NCBI GenBank assembly: GCA_002213445.1
Contig: NJIE01000008.1
Span: 1 to 64,000, forward strand
Source: Xenophilus sp. AP218F
Lineage (GTDB): Bacteria > Pseudomonadota > Gammaproteobacteria > Burkholderiales > Chromobacteriaceae
Length of the DNA stretch: 64,000 nucleotides
Direction of reading: 5' to 3'
Below, in pieces: positions 53,244 to 63,458 of the stretch. The translations under genes and the position numbers were made by a program. Below the pieces are notes generated by a model. It was not told where the DNA came from and made no database searches. It was given only the letters and a program-made list of their open reading frames with translations. Each line of letters opens with the position of its first letter. Within the stretch, counting starts at the first letter, position 1.

Positions 53244-54233
53244 ATGAGCGCCAGCATCAAAGACGTGGCCAAGTTGGCCGGGGTGTCGGTGGCGACGGTG
53301 TCGCGGGCCTTGAGCGGCGGGCCGGTCAGCGCCGCCTTGCGCGTCCGGGTGGAGGAGGCGGCGGCGGCGTGCGGCTATCGGCCCAATTTATCCGCGCGCC
53401 GGCTGCGTTCGCAGCACAGCCGCACCGTGGGGCTGATCGTGTCCGATATCCGCAATCCCTTCTTCACCGCGGTGAGCCGCGCGGTGGAGGACGTGGCTTA
53501 TCAGGCCGGCATGCGCGTCATCCTCTGCAATACCGACGAAGACCCGGCCAAGGAGGCGATGTACCTCAGGCTGATGCAGGAGGAGCGGGTGGGCGGCGTC
53601 ATCCTGGCCGCCACCCGCGAGGGCGGGACGACCCAGACGCTGGCCGGTCTCGGCTTCCCGGTGGTGTTGATCGACCGGGCCGGGGACGGCGGCTGCGACG
53701 CGGTGCAGCTGGACAACCACGGCGCCAGCGGCATGCTGGTGCGGCATTTGCTGGAGCAGGGCTATCGCCGCATCGGCGGCCTGTTCGGCAATACCAGCAC
53801 CACCGGCGCGGAGCGTTGCGCCGGTTTTCTGGCGGCGATGCGGGCGGCGGGTCTGGAGGGCGAGGCGCGCTTCGTCGCGCCCAGCCAGGAGGCGGCTCAG
53901 GCCGAACTGGGCGGCTGGCTGGCGAGCGGCCGCGCGCCGGAAGCCTTGCTGGCCAGCAACGGCCTGCTGCTGCTGGGCGCTTTGCGCGCGGTGCGGGCCG
54001 CCGGCATGCGCTTGCCGGACGATCTGGCGCTGGCCGGCTTCGACAACGACAGCTGGACAGAGCTGGCCGGGCCGGGCTTGACGGTGATCGAGCAGCCGGT
54101 GCTGGATATCGGCCAGAGCGCCATGCAGATGCTGCTGGAGAGGTTGCGCCAGCCGGAGCGGCCGGCGCGCAAGGTGGTGCTGAGCGGCAGGCTGGTGGCG
54201 CGCGCCTCCAGCCTGCGCGGCGGATCGGCCTAG
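53244..54233 (+). CDS. fruR: LacI-family transcriptional regulator (fructose operon repressor)
   Basis: A 329-residue LacI-family repressor. The N-terminal helix-turn-helix SIKDVAKLAGVSVATVSRAL and hinge helix NLSARRLRS are followed by a sugar-binding domain (VGLIVSDIRNPFFTAVSRAV, VVLIDRAGDGG, ALAGFDNDSWTEL). Divergence from the fructose operon and the matching operators in the gap indicate that it controls fruBKA, with fructose-1-phosphate as likely inducer. The symbol rests on that context. Its stop overlaps the convergent cytochrome gene by four bases. Confidence 0.9.
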   Translation: MSASIKDVAKLAGVSVATVSRALSGGPVSAALRVRVEEAAAACGYRPNLSARRLRSQHSRTVGLIVSDIRNPFFTAVSRAVEDVAYQAGMRVILCNTDEDPAKEAMYLRLMQEERVGGVILAATREGGTTQTLAGLGFPVVLIDRAGDGGCDAVQLDNHGASGMLVRHLLEQGYRRIGGLFGNTSTTGAERCAGFLAAMRAAGLEGEARFVAPSQEAAQAELGGWLASGRAPEALLASNGLLLLGALRAVRAAGMRLPDDLALAGFDNDSWTELAGPGLTVIEQPVLDIGQSAMQMLLERLRQPERPARKVVLSGRLVARASSLRGGSA

Positions 54234-54775
54234 CGCAGCGGACCGGTCAGACGGGCCAGGGTGTCGTCCTTGACGATGGCGTGATGCCACAATGCAGCCG
54301 CGGCGTGCAGGATGACGCCCCACAGCAGCACGTTGCCCAGCAGTTCGTGCAGGTCTTTCCAGTTGCGGGCGGCGGCGGGGTCGACGGCGAACAGCGTGGG
54401 CAGCGTCATGCCGAACAGCGCCACTTCGCGGCCGTTGCCCTGCATGAAGGCGACGCCGAGAAGAGGCAAGGCCAGCATCAGCGCGTATAGCGCCCAGTGC
54501 ATGGCGTGCGCGGCCAGCATCGCCAGCTTGCCGGGCGCGGGGGAAATCGCCGGAACCGGATTGGAAACGCGCCACAGCAGGCGAGGCAGGATCAGCAGCA
54601 GCACGATCAGGCCGGCCTGCACGTGCGCGAATTTCATCCCGTCGCGCAGCGCGCTGCCTTTGGGGAAGAAGCCCTTGATCTCGATGCAGGCCAGGGCGGC
54701 GATGATGGCCAGGGCGCAGAGCCAGTGCAGTGCGCGGGCCAGGCGGCCGTAACTGTGATGGGAATTGCGCAGCAT
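54230..54775 (-). CDS. cytochrome b561-family membrane protein
   Basis: A 181-residue four-helix membrane cytochrome of the CybB/YodB type. Candidate haem ligands are His in GRLARALHWLCALAIIAAL (helix 1), FAHVQAGLIVLLLILPRLLWR, LAAHAMHWALYALMLALPLL and the late DLHELLGNVLLWGVILHAAA. It may oxidise quinol or superoxide, as E. coli CybB is reported to do. AAGGAGAA precedes start 54775. It is a different subgroup from the b561 protein at 37349. Confidence 0.92.
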   Translation of the reverse strand: MLRNSHHSYGRLARALHWLCALAIIAALACIEIKGFFPKGSALRDGMKFAHVQAGLIVLLLILPRLLWRVSNPVPAISPAPGKLAMLAAHAMHWALYALMLALPLLGVAFMQGNGREVALFGMTLPTLFAVDPAAARNWKDLHELLGNVLLWGVILHAAAALWHHAIVKDDTLARLTGPLR

Positions 54776-54858
54776 GGCTTCTCCTTGCGGTGATTGGGGT
54801 GAAACCATGTTAGCGCCAAAATCTTAAGCAAGTCTTAACGCAGCCCGCGGTTTTGACT

Positions 54859-55284
54859 TCATCCGTGGCGCAACGCGCGACGGATGACGCCGCTCTTGTC
54901 GGCCGGTTGCCAGCCTTCCGGCTTCAGAATCTTGCCGTCGTCGCGGCGCACTACCTTGCCGTTGACGCATTTGCGCAGGTTGGCGGCGTGGATTTCCGCG
55001 GTCATCGCCTCCAGCGGCATGCCTTGCGACAGCAGCAGGCCGCACAGCACGTTGAGCACGTCCACGCCTTCGGCGGTGAGTTCCGCCATGCGGCGCACCC
55101 GCTCGGCTTCGTCGCAGCCGTCCAGTTGCTTGTATTCGTCCAGCGCGTGCCGGAATTCGGCGATTTCCTCGCCAAGCATGGTTTCCCACATGGCGAGCGT
55201 GGCCGGTTCCGGGCAGGGGCGGGTGGGCAGGGGCAGGTCGAAGCGCTGCATGAAATCGCGGCGCAATTGGAATAAATGGCTCAT
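54859..55284 (-). CDS. MazG-like nucleotide pyrophosphohydrolase
   Basis: A 141-residue all-alpha NTP pyrophosphohydrolase-like protein. The metal-binding pattern of the superfamily is present: EEIAEFRHAL (ExxE) and, about 30 residues on, EGVDVLNVL (ExxD). The protein resembles the group related to phosphoribosyl-ATP pyrophosphohydrolase, but lies far from any his gene here. The C-terminus (NGKVVRRDDGKILKPEGWQP) matches the phage/bacterial branch. It probably hydrolyses non-canonical or excess nucleotides; substrate unknown. Confidence 0.82.
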   Translation of the reverse strand: MSHLFQLRRDFMQRFDLPLPTRPCPEPATLAMWETMLGEEIAEFRHALDEYKQLDGCDEAERVRRMAELTAEGVDVLNVLCGLLLSQGMPLEAMTAEIHAANLRKCVNGKVVRRDDGKILKPEGWQPADKSGVIRRALRHG

Positions 55285-55355
55285 TTTGTATTTTCTTGAG
55301 TTTATGTGTCGATATATTGTGTTTTATTTATTTGGCGTATTCAATATTTCGATGT

Positions 55356-55380
55356 GAAAAAAGCGCCCGGAGGCGCTTGG
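55356..55380 (-). terminator. intrinsic terminator after aroA
   Basis: Read on the minus strand, AAGCGCC-TCCG-GGCGCTT is followed by a T-run, about 20 bases after the aroA stop codon. Confidence 0.85.
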
Positions 55381-55399
55381 GTCGACGGCGCGGAACGCC

Positions 55400-56689
55400 T
55401 CAGTTTGCCCGCAGCCCGGCCAGCGCCTGGAAGTAATCCGGGAAGGTCTTGGCTACGCAGCCGGGGTCGTTGATGACGACCGGCGCGCCCAGCAGCGAAA
55501 CCAGCGAGAAGCACATCGCCATGCGATGGTCGTCGTAGGTGTCGATCTCGGCGTTGGGCGTCAGCGTCGCCGGCGGCGTCACCCGGATGTAGTCGCTGCC
55601 TTCCTCCACCGTCGCGCCCAGCTTGCGCAGCTCGATGGCCATGGCGGACAGACGGTCGGTTTCCTTCACCCGCCAGCTGGCGATATTGCGCAGCGTGCAG
55701 GGGCCGTCCGCCGCCAGCGCCGCGACGGCCAGCGTCATCGCCGCGTCCGGAATGTGGTTGCAGTCCAGATCGATGGCCTTGAGCCGGCCCTGGGCGCGCG
55801 CTTCTATCCAGTTGTCGCCCATTTCTATTTCCGCGCCCATCAGGCGCAGCGCGTCGGCGAACTTGACGTCGCCCTGAATGCTTTGCCGGCCGACGCCTTC
55901 CACCCGCACCGGGCCGCCGGCCAGCGCGCCGGCCGCCAGGAAATAGGACGCGCTGGAGGCGTCGCCTTCCACGTACAGCTCGCTGGGCGAGATGTAGTGC
56001 TGGCCGGCCGGGATGACGAAGCGTTGCCAGCCCTGGCGTTCGACGCGCACGCCGAAGCGGGCCATCAGGTTGAGGGTGATGTCGATATAGGGCTTGGAGA
56101 TCAGCTCGCCCTCCACCTCGATGGCGGCGGTCTGGCCGGTGAGCGGCAGCGCCATCAGCAAGGCGGTGAGGAACTGGCTGGAAACATTGCCCTTGACGCG
56201 GATGGCTTCGGCGCAGTCTATCCGCGCCGGCGCGATGGCTAGCGGCGGATAGCCGCTCTGGCCGCGGTAGTCGATGGCCGCGCCGGCCTGGCGCAGCGCG
56301 TCCACCAGGTCCCCGATCGGCCTTTCGTGCATGCGCGGCACGCCGGAGAGCTGGTAGTGGCCGCTCATCAGCGCCAGGGCGGCGGTCAGCGGACGGAAGG
56401 CGGTGCCGGCGTTGCCGAGGAACAGCTCGGCGCTCTTGACCGGAAACTCGCCGCCGGTGCCGTGGACGTGAAAGTCGCGGCTGTCGCCGATCTGTTCGAT
56501 TTTCACGCCCAGCAGTTTCAGGGCGCTGAGCATGTGGCGGATGTCGTCCGAATCGAGCAGTTCGCGCACCAGCGTGCTGCCGCTGGATAGCGCGGCCAGC
56601 AGCAAGGTGCGGTTGGAAATGCTTTTGGAGCCGGGCAGCTTGATGCTGCCGGAAAGGCGCGGGGCGGGATCGAGGTGAAGCTGTTCCAT
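55400..56689 (-). CDS. aroA: 3-phosphoshikimate 1-carboxyvinyltransferase (EPSP synthase)
   Basis: AroA joins PEP and shikimate-3-phosphate in the sixth step of aromatic amino acid synthesis. The 429-residue protein has the class I pattern: [15 protein letters not shown] near residue 20, [17 protein letters not shown] and [19 protein letters not shown]. The loop reads [10 protein letters not shown], with Phe where E. coli has Met. Start 56689 ([14 protein letters not shown]) fits the family. It is divergent from cmk across 193 bases; cmk and rpsA follow aroA in the same direction in many other bacteria. Confidence 0.96.
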   Translation of the reverse strand: MEQLHLDPAPRLSGSIKLPGSKSISNRTLLLAALSSGSTLVRELLDSDDIRHMLSALKLLGVKIEQIGDSRDFHVHGTGGEFPVKSAELFLGNAGTAFRPLTAALALMSGHYQLSGVPRMHERPIGDLVDALRQAGAAIDYRGQSGYPPLAIAPARIDCAEAIRVKGNVSSQFLTALLMALPLTGQTAAIEVEGELISKPYIDITLNLMARFGVRVERQGWQRFVIPAGQHYISPSELYVEGDASSASYFLAAGALAGGPVRVEGVGRQSIQGDVKFADALRLMGAEIEMGDNWIEARAQGRLKAIDLDCNHIPDAAMTLAVAALAADGPCTLRNIASWRVKETDRLSAMAIELRKLGATVEEGSDYIRVTPPATLTPNAEIDTYDDHRMAMCFSLVSLLGAPVVINDPGCVAKTFPDYFQALAGLRAN

Positions 56690-56882
56690 GTCGGGCGGCG
56701 GTCTCTGTCGTGTTGTTGCCGGGCGGCGCGGCGGCGCGCGATCGAAAACACAATGTAACCGGCCGCGTCGCTCGGCGCAAACCGCCGCCGCATTTTGCCT
56801 ATGCCCGCCGGCGGGGCTTGCGTTAAAATCGGAGGTTTGGCCGCGGGGCAGTCCGCGGCTGGCACATTCACAGGATTTCGCA

Positions 56883-57551
56883 ATGACCGCACCCGTCATC
56901 ACCATCGACGGCCCCTCCGCATCCGGCAAGGGCACGGTGGCCTCGCTGATCGCTTCCCGGCTTGGCTTTCACTATCTCGACTCCGGCTCCTTGTATCGCC
57001 TGCTGGCGCTTCACGCCTTGCGTCAGGGGATAGACTGGGAAGACGAAGCGGCGCTGGCGCGGGCGGCGTTCGCCTTGCCGGTGGCCTTCGCCGACGGCGC
57101 GGTGTGGCTGGATGGCAACGACGCCAGCGCGGCGATCCGCGCCGAGGAGATCGGCATCGGCGCGTCCAGGGTCGGCGCGCTGCCGCTGGTGCGCGCCGCG
57201 CTGCTGCAGCGCCAGCGCGACTTTTGCCAGCAGCCCGGCCTGGTGACCGACGGGCGCGACATGGGTTCGGTGGTGTTTCCCGCGGCGTCGCTCAAGGTAT
57301 TTCTGACCGCCAGCGCGCAGGAACGGGCGTCGCGTCGCTATAAGCAGTTGATAGGCAAGGGGGAATCTGCTAATCTCCCGCAGATTATGCAGGACATTAT
57401 CGATCGGGATGCGCGCGATGCCGCCCGGCCGGTAGCGCCGCTGCGCCACGAGCCGGACGCCTTGCTGCTAGATACCACCGAGTTATCCATTGACCAGGCG
57501 GTCGACAGGGTTCTTCAGTGGTTCGAGGAGAAAAGGGCCTCCGGCCTCTGA
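56883..57551 (+). CDS. cmk: cytidylate kinase
   Basis: A 222-residue kinase phosphorylating CMP and dCMP. The P-loop is [19 protein letters not shown], followed by [16 protein letters not shown] and the CMP-site [12 protein letters not shown] (usual RDIGT, here RDMGS). Lid arginines are visible in RASRRYKQL. The pair cmk-rpsA is conserved across proteobacteria; the gap to rpsA is 88 bases here. Confidence 0.96.
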   Translation: MTAPVITIDGPSASGKGTVASLIASRLGFHYLDSGSLYRLLALHALRQGIDWEDEAALARAAFALPVAFADGAVWLDGNDASAAIRAEEIGIGASRVGALPLVRAALLQRQRDFCQQPGLVTDGRDMGSVVFPAASLKVFLTASAQERASRRYKQLIGKGESANLPQIMQDIIDRDARDAARPVAPLRHEPDALLLDTTELSIDQAVDRVLQWFEEKRASGL

Positions 57552-57603
57552 TTTTTGTAAGGCCTGCGGCGTGTTACCCGCCGGCCGTGTTTAACCTAAC
57601 CCC

Positions 57604-57623
57604 GCACACCGTAACACGTGTGC
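57604..57623. repeat. inverted repeat in the rpsA leader
   Basis: GCACAC and GTGTGC flank an eight-base spacer within the rpsA leader, 16 bases before the start codon. S1 protein is known to autoregulate its own mRNA through leader structure in E. coli; whether this repeat serves that purpose is inference. Confidence 0.4.
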
Positions 57624-57639
57624 ACCGAGAGTACGCTTG

Positions 57640-59331
57640 ATGACTACCCTCTCCATGGAAAACTTCGCCCAGCTGTTTGAAGAAAGCCTGACCCTCCACG
57701 ACATGCGCGTGGGCGAGGTGATCACTGCTGAAGTCGTGGCAGTCGATTCCAACTTTGTAACCGTGAACGCAGGCCTCAAGTCCGAGTCCCTGATTCCGGC
57801 TGAAGAATTCAAGAACGACCAAGGCGTGGTTGAAGTTGCCATCGGCGACTTCGTGACCGTCGCCATCGACGCGCTGGAAAACGGCTTCGGCGAAACCAAG
57901 CTGTCCCGCGAAAAAGCCAAGCGCCTGGCCGCTTGGGTGGAACTGGAAGAAGCGCTGGAAGCCGGCACCATCCTGTCCGGTCTGATCAGCGGCAAGGTGA
58001 AGGGCGGCCTGACCGTCATGGTCAACGGCATTCGCGCCTTCCTGCCGGGCTCCCTGGTTGACGTTCGTCCGGTGAAAGACACCACCCCGTACGAAAACAA
58101 GCAGATCGAGTTCAAGGTTATCAAGCTGGATCGCAAGCGCAACAACGTGGTTGTATCCCGTCGCTCCGTGCTGGAAGAAACCCTGGGCGAAGAGCGCAAG
58201 GCTCTGCTGGAAACCCTGAAAGAGGGCGCCGTCATCAAGGGTATCGTCAAGAACATCACCGACTACGGCGCGTTCGTTGACCTGGGCGGCATCGATGGCC
58301 TGCTGCACATCACCGACCTGGCATGGCGCCGCGTGAAGCACCCGTCCGAAGTTCTGGCGGTGGGCGACGAAGTGGAAGCCAAGGTGCTGAAGTTCGACCA
58401 AGAGAAGAACCGCGTATCCCTGGGTCTGAAGCAGCTGGGCGAAGATCCGTGGGTGGGCCTGTCCCGCCGCTACCCGTCCGGCACCCGTCTGTTCGGCAAG
58501 GTGACCAACCTGACCGACTACGGCGCGTTCGTGGAAATCGAACAAGGCATCGAAGGCCTGGTGCACGTGTCCGAAATGGACTGGACCAACAAGAACGTAC
58601 ACCCGTCCAAGGTGGTTCAGGTTGGCGACGAGCACGAAGTCATGATCCTGGAAATCGACGAAGACCGTCGCCGCATCTCCCTGGGCATGAAGCAGTGCAT
58701 GGCCAACCCGTGGAACGAGTTCGCCGACAACTTCAACAAGGGCGACAAGATCAAGGGCGCGATCAAGTCCATCACCGACTTCGGCGTGTTCGTTGGCCTG
58801 CCGGGCGGCATCGACGGCCTGGTTCACCTGTCCGACCTGTCCTGGAACGAAGCCGGCGAAGAAGCCGTTCGCAAGTTCAAGAAGGGCGACGAGGTTGAAG
58901 CCGTTGTTCTGTCCATCGACGTGGAAAAAGAGCGCATCTCCCTGGGCATCAAGCAGCTGGAAGGCGATCCGTTCAACAACTTCGTTGCCATGAACGACAA
59001 GGGCGCGCTGGTCAAGGGTACTGTCAAGTCCGTTGACGCCAAGGGTGCCGTAATCGCTCTGGATTCCGACGTTGAAGGCTACCTGCGCGCTTCCGAACTG
59101 TCCCGCGACCGCGTGGAAGACGCTCGCTCGGTTCTGAAGGATGGCGACGAAGTCGAGGCCGTGATCATCGCTGTTGATCGCAAGTCCCGCAACATCAGCC
59201 TGTCCATCAAGGCTAAAGACGCTCAAGAAGACAATGCTGCTCTGAAGAGCCTGTCCGTTGATAGCGCTTCCGCTGGCACCACCAACCTGGGCGCCCTGCT
59301 GAAGGCAAAACTGTCCGGTTCCAACGAGTAA
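57640..59331 (+). CDS. rpsA: 30S ribosomal protein S1
   Basis: A 563-residue protein with six S1 RNA-binding repeats. It helps 30S subunits bind and unwind mRNAs with weak Shine-Dalgarno sequences. Repeats are clearest at [40 protein letters not shown] and [20 protein letters not shown]. The N-terminus [10 protein letters not shown] matches other S1 proteins. The start is ATG 57640, preceded by GAGAG at slightly long spacing. Codon choice is visibly biased to the preferred synonymous codons, as expected of a highly expressed gene. Confidence 0.97.
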   Translation: MTTLSMENFAQLFEESLTLHDMRVGEVITAEVVAVDSNFVTVNAGLKSESLIPAEEFKNDQGVVEVAIGDFVTVAIDALENGFGETKLSREKAKRLAAWVELEEALEAGTILSGLISGKVKGGLTVMVNGIRAFLPGSLVDVRPVKDTTPYENKQIEFKVIKLDRKRNNVVVSRRSVLEETLGEERKALLETLKEGAVIKGIVKNITDYGAFVDLGGIDGLLHITDLAWRRVKHPSEVLAVGDEVEAKVLKFDQEKNRVSLGLKQLGEDPWVGLSRRYPSGTRLFGKVTNLTDYGAFVEIEQGIEGLVHVSEMDWTNKNVHPSKVVQVGDEHEVMILEIDEDRRRISLGMKQCMANPWNEFADNFNKGDKIKGAIKSITDFGVFVGLPGGIDGLVHLSDLSWNEAGEEAVRKFKKGDEVEAVVLSIDVEKERISLGIKQLEGDPFNNFVAMNDKGALVKGTVKSVDAKGAVIALDSDVEGYLRASELSRDRVEDARSVLKDGDEVEAVIIAVDRKSRNISLSIKAKDAQEDNAALKSLSVDSASAGTTNLGALLKAKLSGSNE

Positions 59332-59338
59332 TTGCGTC

Positions 59339-59653
59339 ATGACCAAATCTGAGCTGATCGCTAGGCTGTCAGAACGACTTGCCGAGCGCAATTCTCAGTT
59401 GGTCTACAAAGATGCTGAGTTGGCCGTCAAAACCATTCTGGATGCGATGGCCAACAACCTGGCTCAAGGCAGTCGTATTGAAATCCGCGGTTTCGGCAGT
59501 TTCGATCTGAACTATCGTCCGCCGCGGGTGGGACGTAACCCGAAGTCGGGCACCAGCGTCTCGGTTCCTGAGAAATATGTGCCGCATTTCAAGGCCGGCA
59601 AGGAATTGCGCGAGCGCGTGGATCTCTCCCTGATGGAGCAGACCCAGGCTTGA
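59339..59653 (+). CDS. ihfB: integration host factor subunit beta
   Basis: A 104-residue HU/IHF-family DNA-bending protein, the beta half of [17 protein letters not shown] at the N-terminus, [20 protein letters not shown] with the DNA-intercalating arm (RNPKSG, then [19 protein letters not shown]) are typical of IhfB. It lies seven bases after rpsA, the conserved rpsA-ihfB arrangement, and ends at a strong terminator. Confidence 0.97.
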   Translation: MTKSELIARLSERLAERNSQLVYKDAELAVKTILDAMANNLAQGSRIEIRGFGSFDLNYRPPRVGRNPKSGTSVSVPEKYVPHFKAGKELRERVDLSLMEQTQA

Positions 59654-59682
59654 GCGCCATGTCTGGCAGGTCTAGTGTCAAG

Positions 59683-59712
59683 AAAGCGCCGCTTCCCGCG
59701 GCGCTTTTTTTT
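59683..59712 (+). terminator. intrinsic terminator after ihfB
   Basis: AAAGCGCCGC / GCGGCGCTTT with a TTCCC loop and a run of eight T residues, about 30 bases after the ihfB stop. Confidence 0.93.
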
Positions 59713-59792
59713 ATGGGCCGCGGCCGCGGCTGCTTGGGTTGCGGCGGTCTATCGTTTAAACTTGCACTCCGGCAAACTCACCGAGCAAAGAC

Positions 59793-60086
59793 ATGCGTTA
59801 TCTGCTGCGTATCATCGAACTGGCCTTGCTGCTATTCCTGATTGCCGTGACCGTTCAAAACAGTCACTCCGTAGAGTTCAAGCTGTTTTTCGGCCAATCC
59901 TGGTCCGCTCCGCTGATCGTGTTCCTGCTGCTGTTTTTCGTCGCCGGCGCCGTGGTCGGCCTGCTGGCCACTTTTGGTTATTACCTGAAGAGCCGCCGCG
60001 AGCTGTCGCAATTGAAAAAAGAGCTGCGCAATCGTCCGCCGGCCAGCAAGGTGGCGACGGATCCGAGCGACGCGATTGCCGATTGA
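59793..60086 (+). CDS. lapA: LapA-family inner-membrane protein
   Basis: A 97-residue protein with two membrane helices (about 5-21 and 38-62) separated by VQNSHSVEFKLFFGQSWSAP, the typical LapA (DUF1049) pattern, and a basic cytoplasmic C-terminal helix. LapA acts with LapB in controlling lipopolysaccharide synthesis. The lapA-lapB pair is next to pyrF in many proteobacteria, as here. Confidence 0.93.
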   Translation: MRYLLRIIELALLLFLIAVTVQNSHSVEFKLFFGQSWSAPLIVFLLLFFVAGAVVGLLATFGYYLKSRRELSQLKKELRNRPPASKVATDPSDAIAD

Positions 60087-60157
60087 CCCCCTTGTAACAA
60101 CCTGAATGGCTCCGTCTGCGCGGAGCGCAAAATCGTATCGTCCGGAAAGGATTGCTG

Positions 60158-61315
60158 TTGGAACTGGATTTGTGGTGGCTGCTGTTGTTTCCGGCGTTTT
60201 TTGGTTTGGGCTGGTTTGCGGCCCGTGTGGACATGCGGACCGTGCTGAAGCAGGCCAAGTCGGTGCCGACCGGCTATTACCGAGGCCTTGACGCGCTGGT
60301 CGAGGACAAGACCGATATCGCCGCCCAGGCTCTGGCCGAAGTGGCGCGCCAGCAGACTTCGACGCCGGAGCTGCAGCACACGCTGGGCAAGCTGTATCGC
60401 AAGCGCGGCGAGAACGACCGCGCCATCCGCCTGCACCAGCGCATGCTGGAGTCGCCGGATTTGCCGAGCGAGCTGCGCGACGCGGTGCGCAACGAGTTGG
60501 CGCAGGATTTCCGCAAGGCCGGCCTGGTGGATCGCGCCGAGGAAATCCTGGTCCAGCTGCTGTCCGGCAATATGGCGCTGGCCGCCCGCCGCCAGCTGCT
60601 GGACATCTACCAGCAGGATCGCGACTGGAAAAAGGCGATCGAAACCGCGAGAGAGCTGCGCAGCGACGCGCACTCCTTCCAGCACGAAGTCGCGCAGTTT
60701 TATTGCGAGCTGGCGCAGGCCGAGCTGCATCGCTCCAACCTGGCCGAAGCGCGCCAACTGGTGGGCGAGGCCTTCGCGTCCAATCGCAAGTGCGTGCGCG
60801 CCAGCCTGATTCTGGGCGATATCGAATTCGCCGAAGGCAACGTCCCGGCGGCCATCGCCGCCTGGCAGGGCATAGAGAAGCAGAATTTCGAATACCTGGC
60901 GATGGCGGCGGAACGGCTGTTCGACGCTTACGAAAAGCTGGGCAAGCCGCTGGAAGGCATCGCCTTGCTGCGCGGCTACCAGCAAACCTTTCCGCAGCTG
61001 GAACTGACCGATCTGCTGTACCAGAAAATCGCCACCTACGAAGGGGAGACCCGCGCGCTGGAAGCGGTGCGCGAGGCGGTGCACGCCCGGCCCAGCCTCT
61101 CCGGCGTCTATCGCCTGATCGAATCGCAGATGGACGAGCTGTCGCCCGAAGGGCGGATGGACGCGGAAGTGGCGCGCGCGCTGCTCTTCAAGCACGCCCA
61201 GCGCCTGAGCGTGCATCGTTGCAAGTGCTGCAACTTCCGCTCCCGCGCCTTCTTCTGGCATTGCCCGGCGTGCGGCGAGTGGGAAAGCTTCACCGCCAAC
61301 CGCTCGGAATCCTGA
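60158..61315 (+). CDS. lapB: lipopolysaccharide assembly protein LapB (YciM)
   Basis: A 385-residue TPR protein that, in E. coli, directs the protease FtsH to LpxC and so balances lipopolysaccharide with phospholipid synthesis. It has an N-terminal membrane anchor ([18 protein letters not shown]), several TPR helices (about 65-330) and a C-terminal rubredoxin-type metal site CKCCNF ... CPACGEW. There is no ATG at the family N-terminus. TTG 60158 has GGAAAGG about eight bases upstream and is my choice; TTG 60152 is closer to it. Confidence 0.93.
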   Translation: MELDLWWLLLFPAFFGLGWFAARVDMRTVLKQAKSVPTGYYRGLDALVEDKTDIAAQALAEVARQQTSTPELQHTLGKLYRKRGENDRAIRLHQRMLESPDLPSELRDAVRNELAQDFRKAGLVDRAEEILVQLLSGNMALAARRQLLDIYQQDRDWKKAIETARELRSDAHSFQHEVAQFYCELAQAELHRSNLAEARQLVGEAFASNRKCVRASLILGDIEFAEGNVPAAIAAWQGIEKQNFEYLAMAAERLFDAYEKLGKPLEGIALLRGYQQTFPQLELTDLLYQKIATYEGETRALEAVREAVHARPSLSGVYRLIESQMDELSPEGRMDAEVARALLFKHAQRLSVHRCKCCNFRSRAFFWHCPACGEWESFTANRSES

Positions 61316-61386
61316 ACCCAATGAATCCTTTGCGACGCGGCTGCCCGGCTGCCGCGTCCTTGCAATCAGAACAAGATGGAGCATGC

Positions 61387-62130
61387 ATGAATCCTTTGAT
61401 CGCCGCGGGCGAGCCGCAATCCAAATCTCCGGTGATCGTGGCGCTGGACTTCGCCGACGAGCGCAGCGCACTGGCTTTCGCCAGCCGTCTTGATCCGAGC
61501 GAATGCCGGGTCAAGGTGGGCAAGGAATTGTTTACCGCCACCGGGCGCGGCTTGGTCGAGACGCTGGCCGCGCGCGGTTTTCAGGTGTTTCTGGACATGA
61601 AGTTCCACGACATTCCCAACACCGTGGCGCATGCTTGCAAGGCGGCGGCCGAGGCCGGGGTGTGGATGGTCAATGTGCACGCATCAGGCGGCCGGCGGAT
61701 GATGGAGGGCGCGCGCGAAGCGCTGGCCCAGTACAGTCAGCGCCCGCTGCTGATCGCGGTGACGGTGCTCACCAGCATGGAGGCGGCCGATCTGGCCGAA
61801 GTCGGCATCGCAGCCTCGCCGCAGGAGCACGTATTGCGCCTGGCCACGCTCACCCGCGACTGCGGCCTGGACGGCGTGGTGTGCTCGGCGCAGGAAGCCG
61901 GCATGCTCAAGAGCGCGCTGGGCGCGCAATTCAAGCTGGTGACGCCCGGCATTCGCCTCGCCGACAGCGCCGGCGACGATCAGCGCCGGGTGATGACGCC
62001 GACCGCCGCGCTGGCCGCCGGCTCCGACTATCTGGTGATCGGCCGGCCGATCACCCGCGCCGCCGAGCCTCTGGCCGCGCTGCGCCAGATCAATCAAGAC
62101 ATTTCTCTTTATCAGGCAAAACAATCATGA
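61387..62130 (+). CDS. pyrF: orotidine-5'-phosphate decarboxylase
   Basis: A 247-residue TIM-barrel enzyme giving UMP, the last step of pyrimidine synthesis. The active-site motif [13 protein letters not shown] holds the catalytic Lys and Asp. [14 protein letters not shown] at the start and [20 protein letters not shown] near the end are typical. It overlaps the start of ugd by four bases (ATGA), so the two are translationally coupled. Confidence 0.96.
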   Translation: MNPLIAAGEPQSKSPVIVALDFADERSALAFASRLDPSECRVKVGKELFTATGRGLVETLAARGFQVFLDMKFHDIPNTVAHACKAAAEAGVWMVNVHASGGRRMMEGAREALAQYSQRPLLIAVTVLTSMEAADLAEVGIAASPQEHVLRLATLTRDCGLDGVVCSAQEAGMLKSALGAQFKLVTPGIRLADSAGDDQRRVMTPTAALAAGSDYLVIGRPITRAAEPLAALRQINQDISLYQAKQS

Positions 62131-63446
62131 AAGTCACAGTCATTGGTTCGGGCTATGTTGGTCTGGTGACCGGCACCTGCCTGGCTGAAACCGGGTATCA
62201 GGTCTGCTGCCTGGATGTGGATCCGAAGAAAATCGAGATTCTGCAGCAAGGCGGCATCCCGATTTTCGAGCCCGGTCTGGAAGACATGGTGCGTCGCAAC
62301 GTGGCCGCCGGCCGCTTGAGCTTCACCACCGACGTGGCCCAGTCGGTCGCCTTCGGCGACATCCAGTTCATCGCCGTCGGCACGCCGCCGGACGAGGACG
62401 GCTCGGCCGACCTGCAGTACGTGCTGGCGGCCGCGCGCAATATCGGCCGCCACATGAGCGGCTACAAGGTCATCGTCGACAAGTCCACGGTGCCGGTGGG
62501 CACCGCCGACAAGGTGCGCGCCGCCGTGGCCGAAGAACTGGCCGCCCGCGGCGCGGACCTCGAGTACAGCGTGGTGTCCAATCCCGAGTTCCTGAAAGAA
62601 GGCGCGGCGATCGAAGACTTCATGCGTCCGGACCGGGTGGTGATCGGCGTGGACGACGAGCGCGCCGCCGAGATGATGCGCCGCTTGTACAAACCCTTCC
62701 AGCGCAACCACGAGCGCGTGCTGCTGATGGACGTGCGCTCGGCCGAGCTCACCAAGTACGCCGCCAACGCCATGCTGGCCACCCGCATTTCCTTCATGAA
62801 CGAACTGGCCAACCTGGCGGAGACCCTGGGCGCCGACATCGAACAGGTGCGGCTGGGCATGGGCTCCGACCCGCGCATCGGCTACCACTTCCTCTACCCG
62901 GGCGTCGGTTACGGCGGCTCCTGCTTCCCCAAGGATGTCAAGGCGCTGGTGAGCACCGGCAAGGAATACGGCCACACCCTGCGCGTGCTGACGGCGGTGG
63001 AAGAAGCCAACGACATCCAGAAGCTGCGGCTGGTGGAAAAAGTGACGGCCCGTTTCGGCGAGGACCTGTCCGGCCGCCGCTTCGCGATGTGGGGCCTGGC
63101 GTTCAAACCGAATACCGACGATATGCGCGAAGCTCCCAGCCGCGTGATCGTGGATGAACTGACCCGTCGCGGCGCGGAAGTCGTCGCCTTCGACCCGGTG
63201 GCCGCGCGCGAAGCGCAGCGGGTAATGGGCGGCAACGCCCGCCTGAGCTTCGGCCAGGACATGATGCAGGTGCTGGACGGCGCGGACGCGCTGCTGATCG
63301 TCACCGAATGGAAAATGTTCCGCGCGCCCAATTTCGATGCCATCAAGGCGGCGCTGAAGTCGCCGTTGATTTTCGACGGCCGCAATATGTACGACCCGGC
63401 CTGGCTGCGCGAGCAAGGCTTCGACTATCTGGCGATCGGTCGTTGA
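62127..63446 (+). CDS. ugd: UDP-glucose 6-dehydrogenase
   Basis: A 439-residue enzyme oxidising UDP-glucose to UDP-glucuronate with two NAD+. The N-terminal NAD site is [19 protein letters not shown]. The catalytic Cys is C266 in [14 protein letters not shown]. The central helix [19 protein letters not shown] and C-terminal UDP-binding domain ([17 protein letters not shown]) are normal. Product may feed surface polysaccharide or lipid A modification. It follows pyrF with overlap and precedes hldE by 12 bases. Confidence 0.96.
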   Translation: MKVTVIGSGYVGLVTGTCLAETGYQVCCLDVDPKKIEILQQGGIPIFEPGLEDMVRRNVAAGRLSFTTDVAQSVAFGDIQFIAVGTPPDEDGSADLQYVLAAARNIGRHMSGYKVIVDKSTVPVGTADKVRAAVAEELAARGADLEYSVVSNPEFLKEGAAIEDFMRPDRVVIGVDDERAAEMMRRLYKPFQRNHERVLLMDVRSAELTKYAANAMLATRISFMNELANLAETLGADIEQVRLGMGSDPRIGYHFLYPGVGYGGSCFPKDVKALVSTGKEYGHTLRVLTAVEEANDIQKLRLVEKVTARFGEDLSGRRFAMWGLAFKPNTDDMREAPSRVIVDELTRRGAEVVAFDPVAAREAQRVMGGNARLSFGQDMMQVLDGADALLIVTEWKMFRAPNFDAIKAALKSPLIFDGRNMYDPAWLREQGFDYLAIGR

Positions 63447-63458
63447 GGTTTTGAAATC

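Noticed and set aside
50770-53247. Very long open frame on the plus strand opposite fruB (about 825 codons)
   Set aside because: It is antisense to a clear EIIA-HPr-EI protein, its translation is rich in Gln, His, Arg and Ala without domains, and such frames are expected opposite GC-rich genes.
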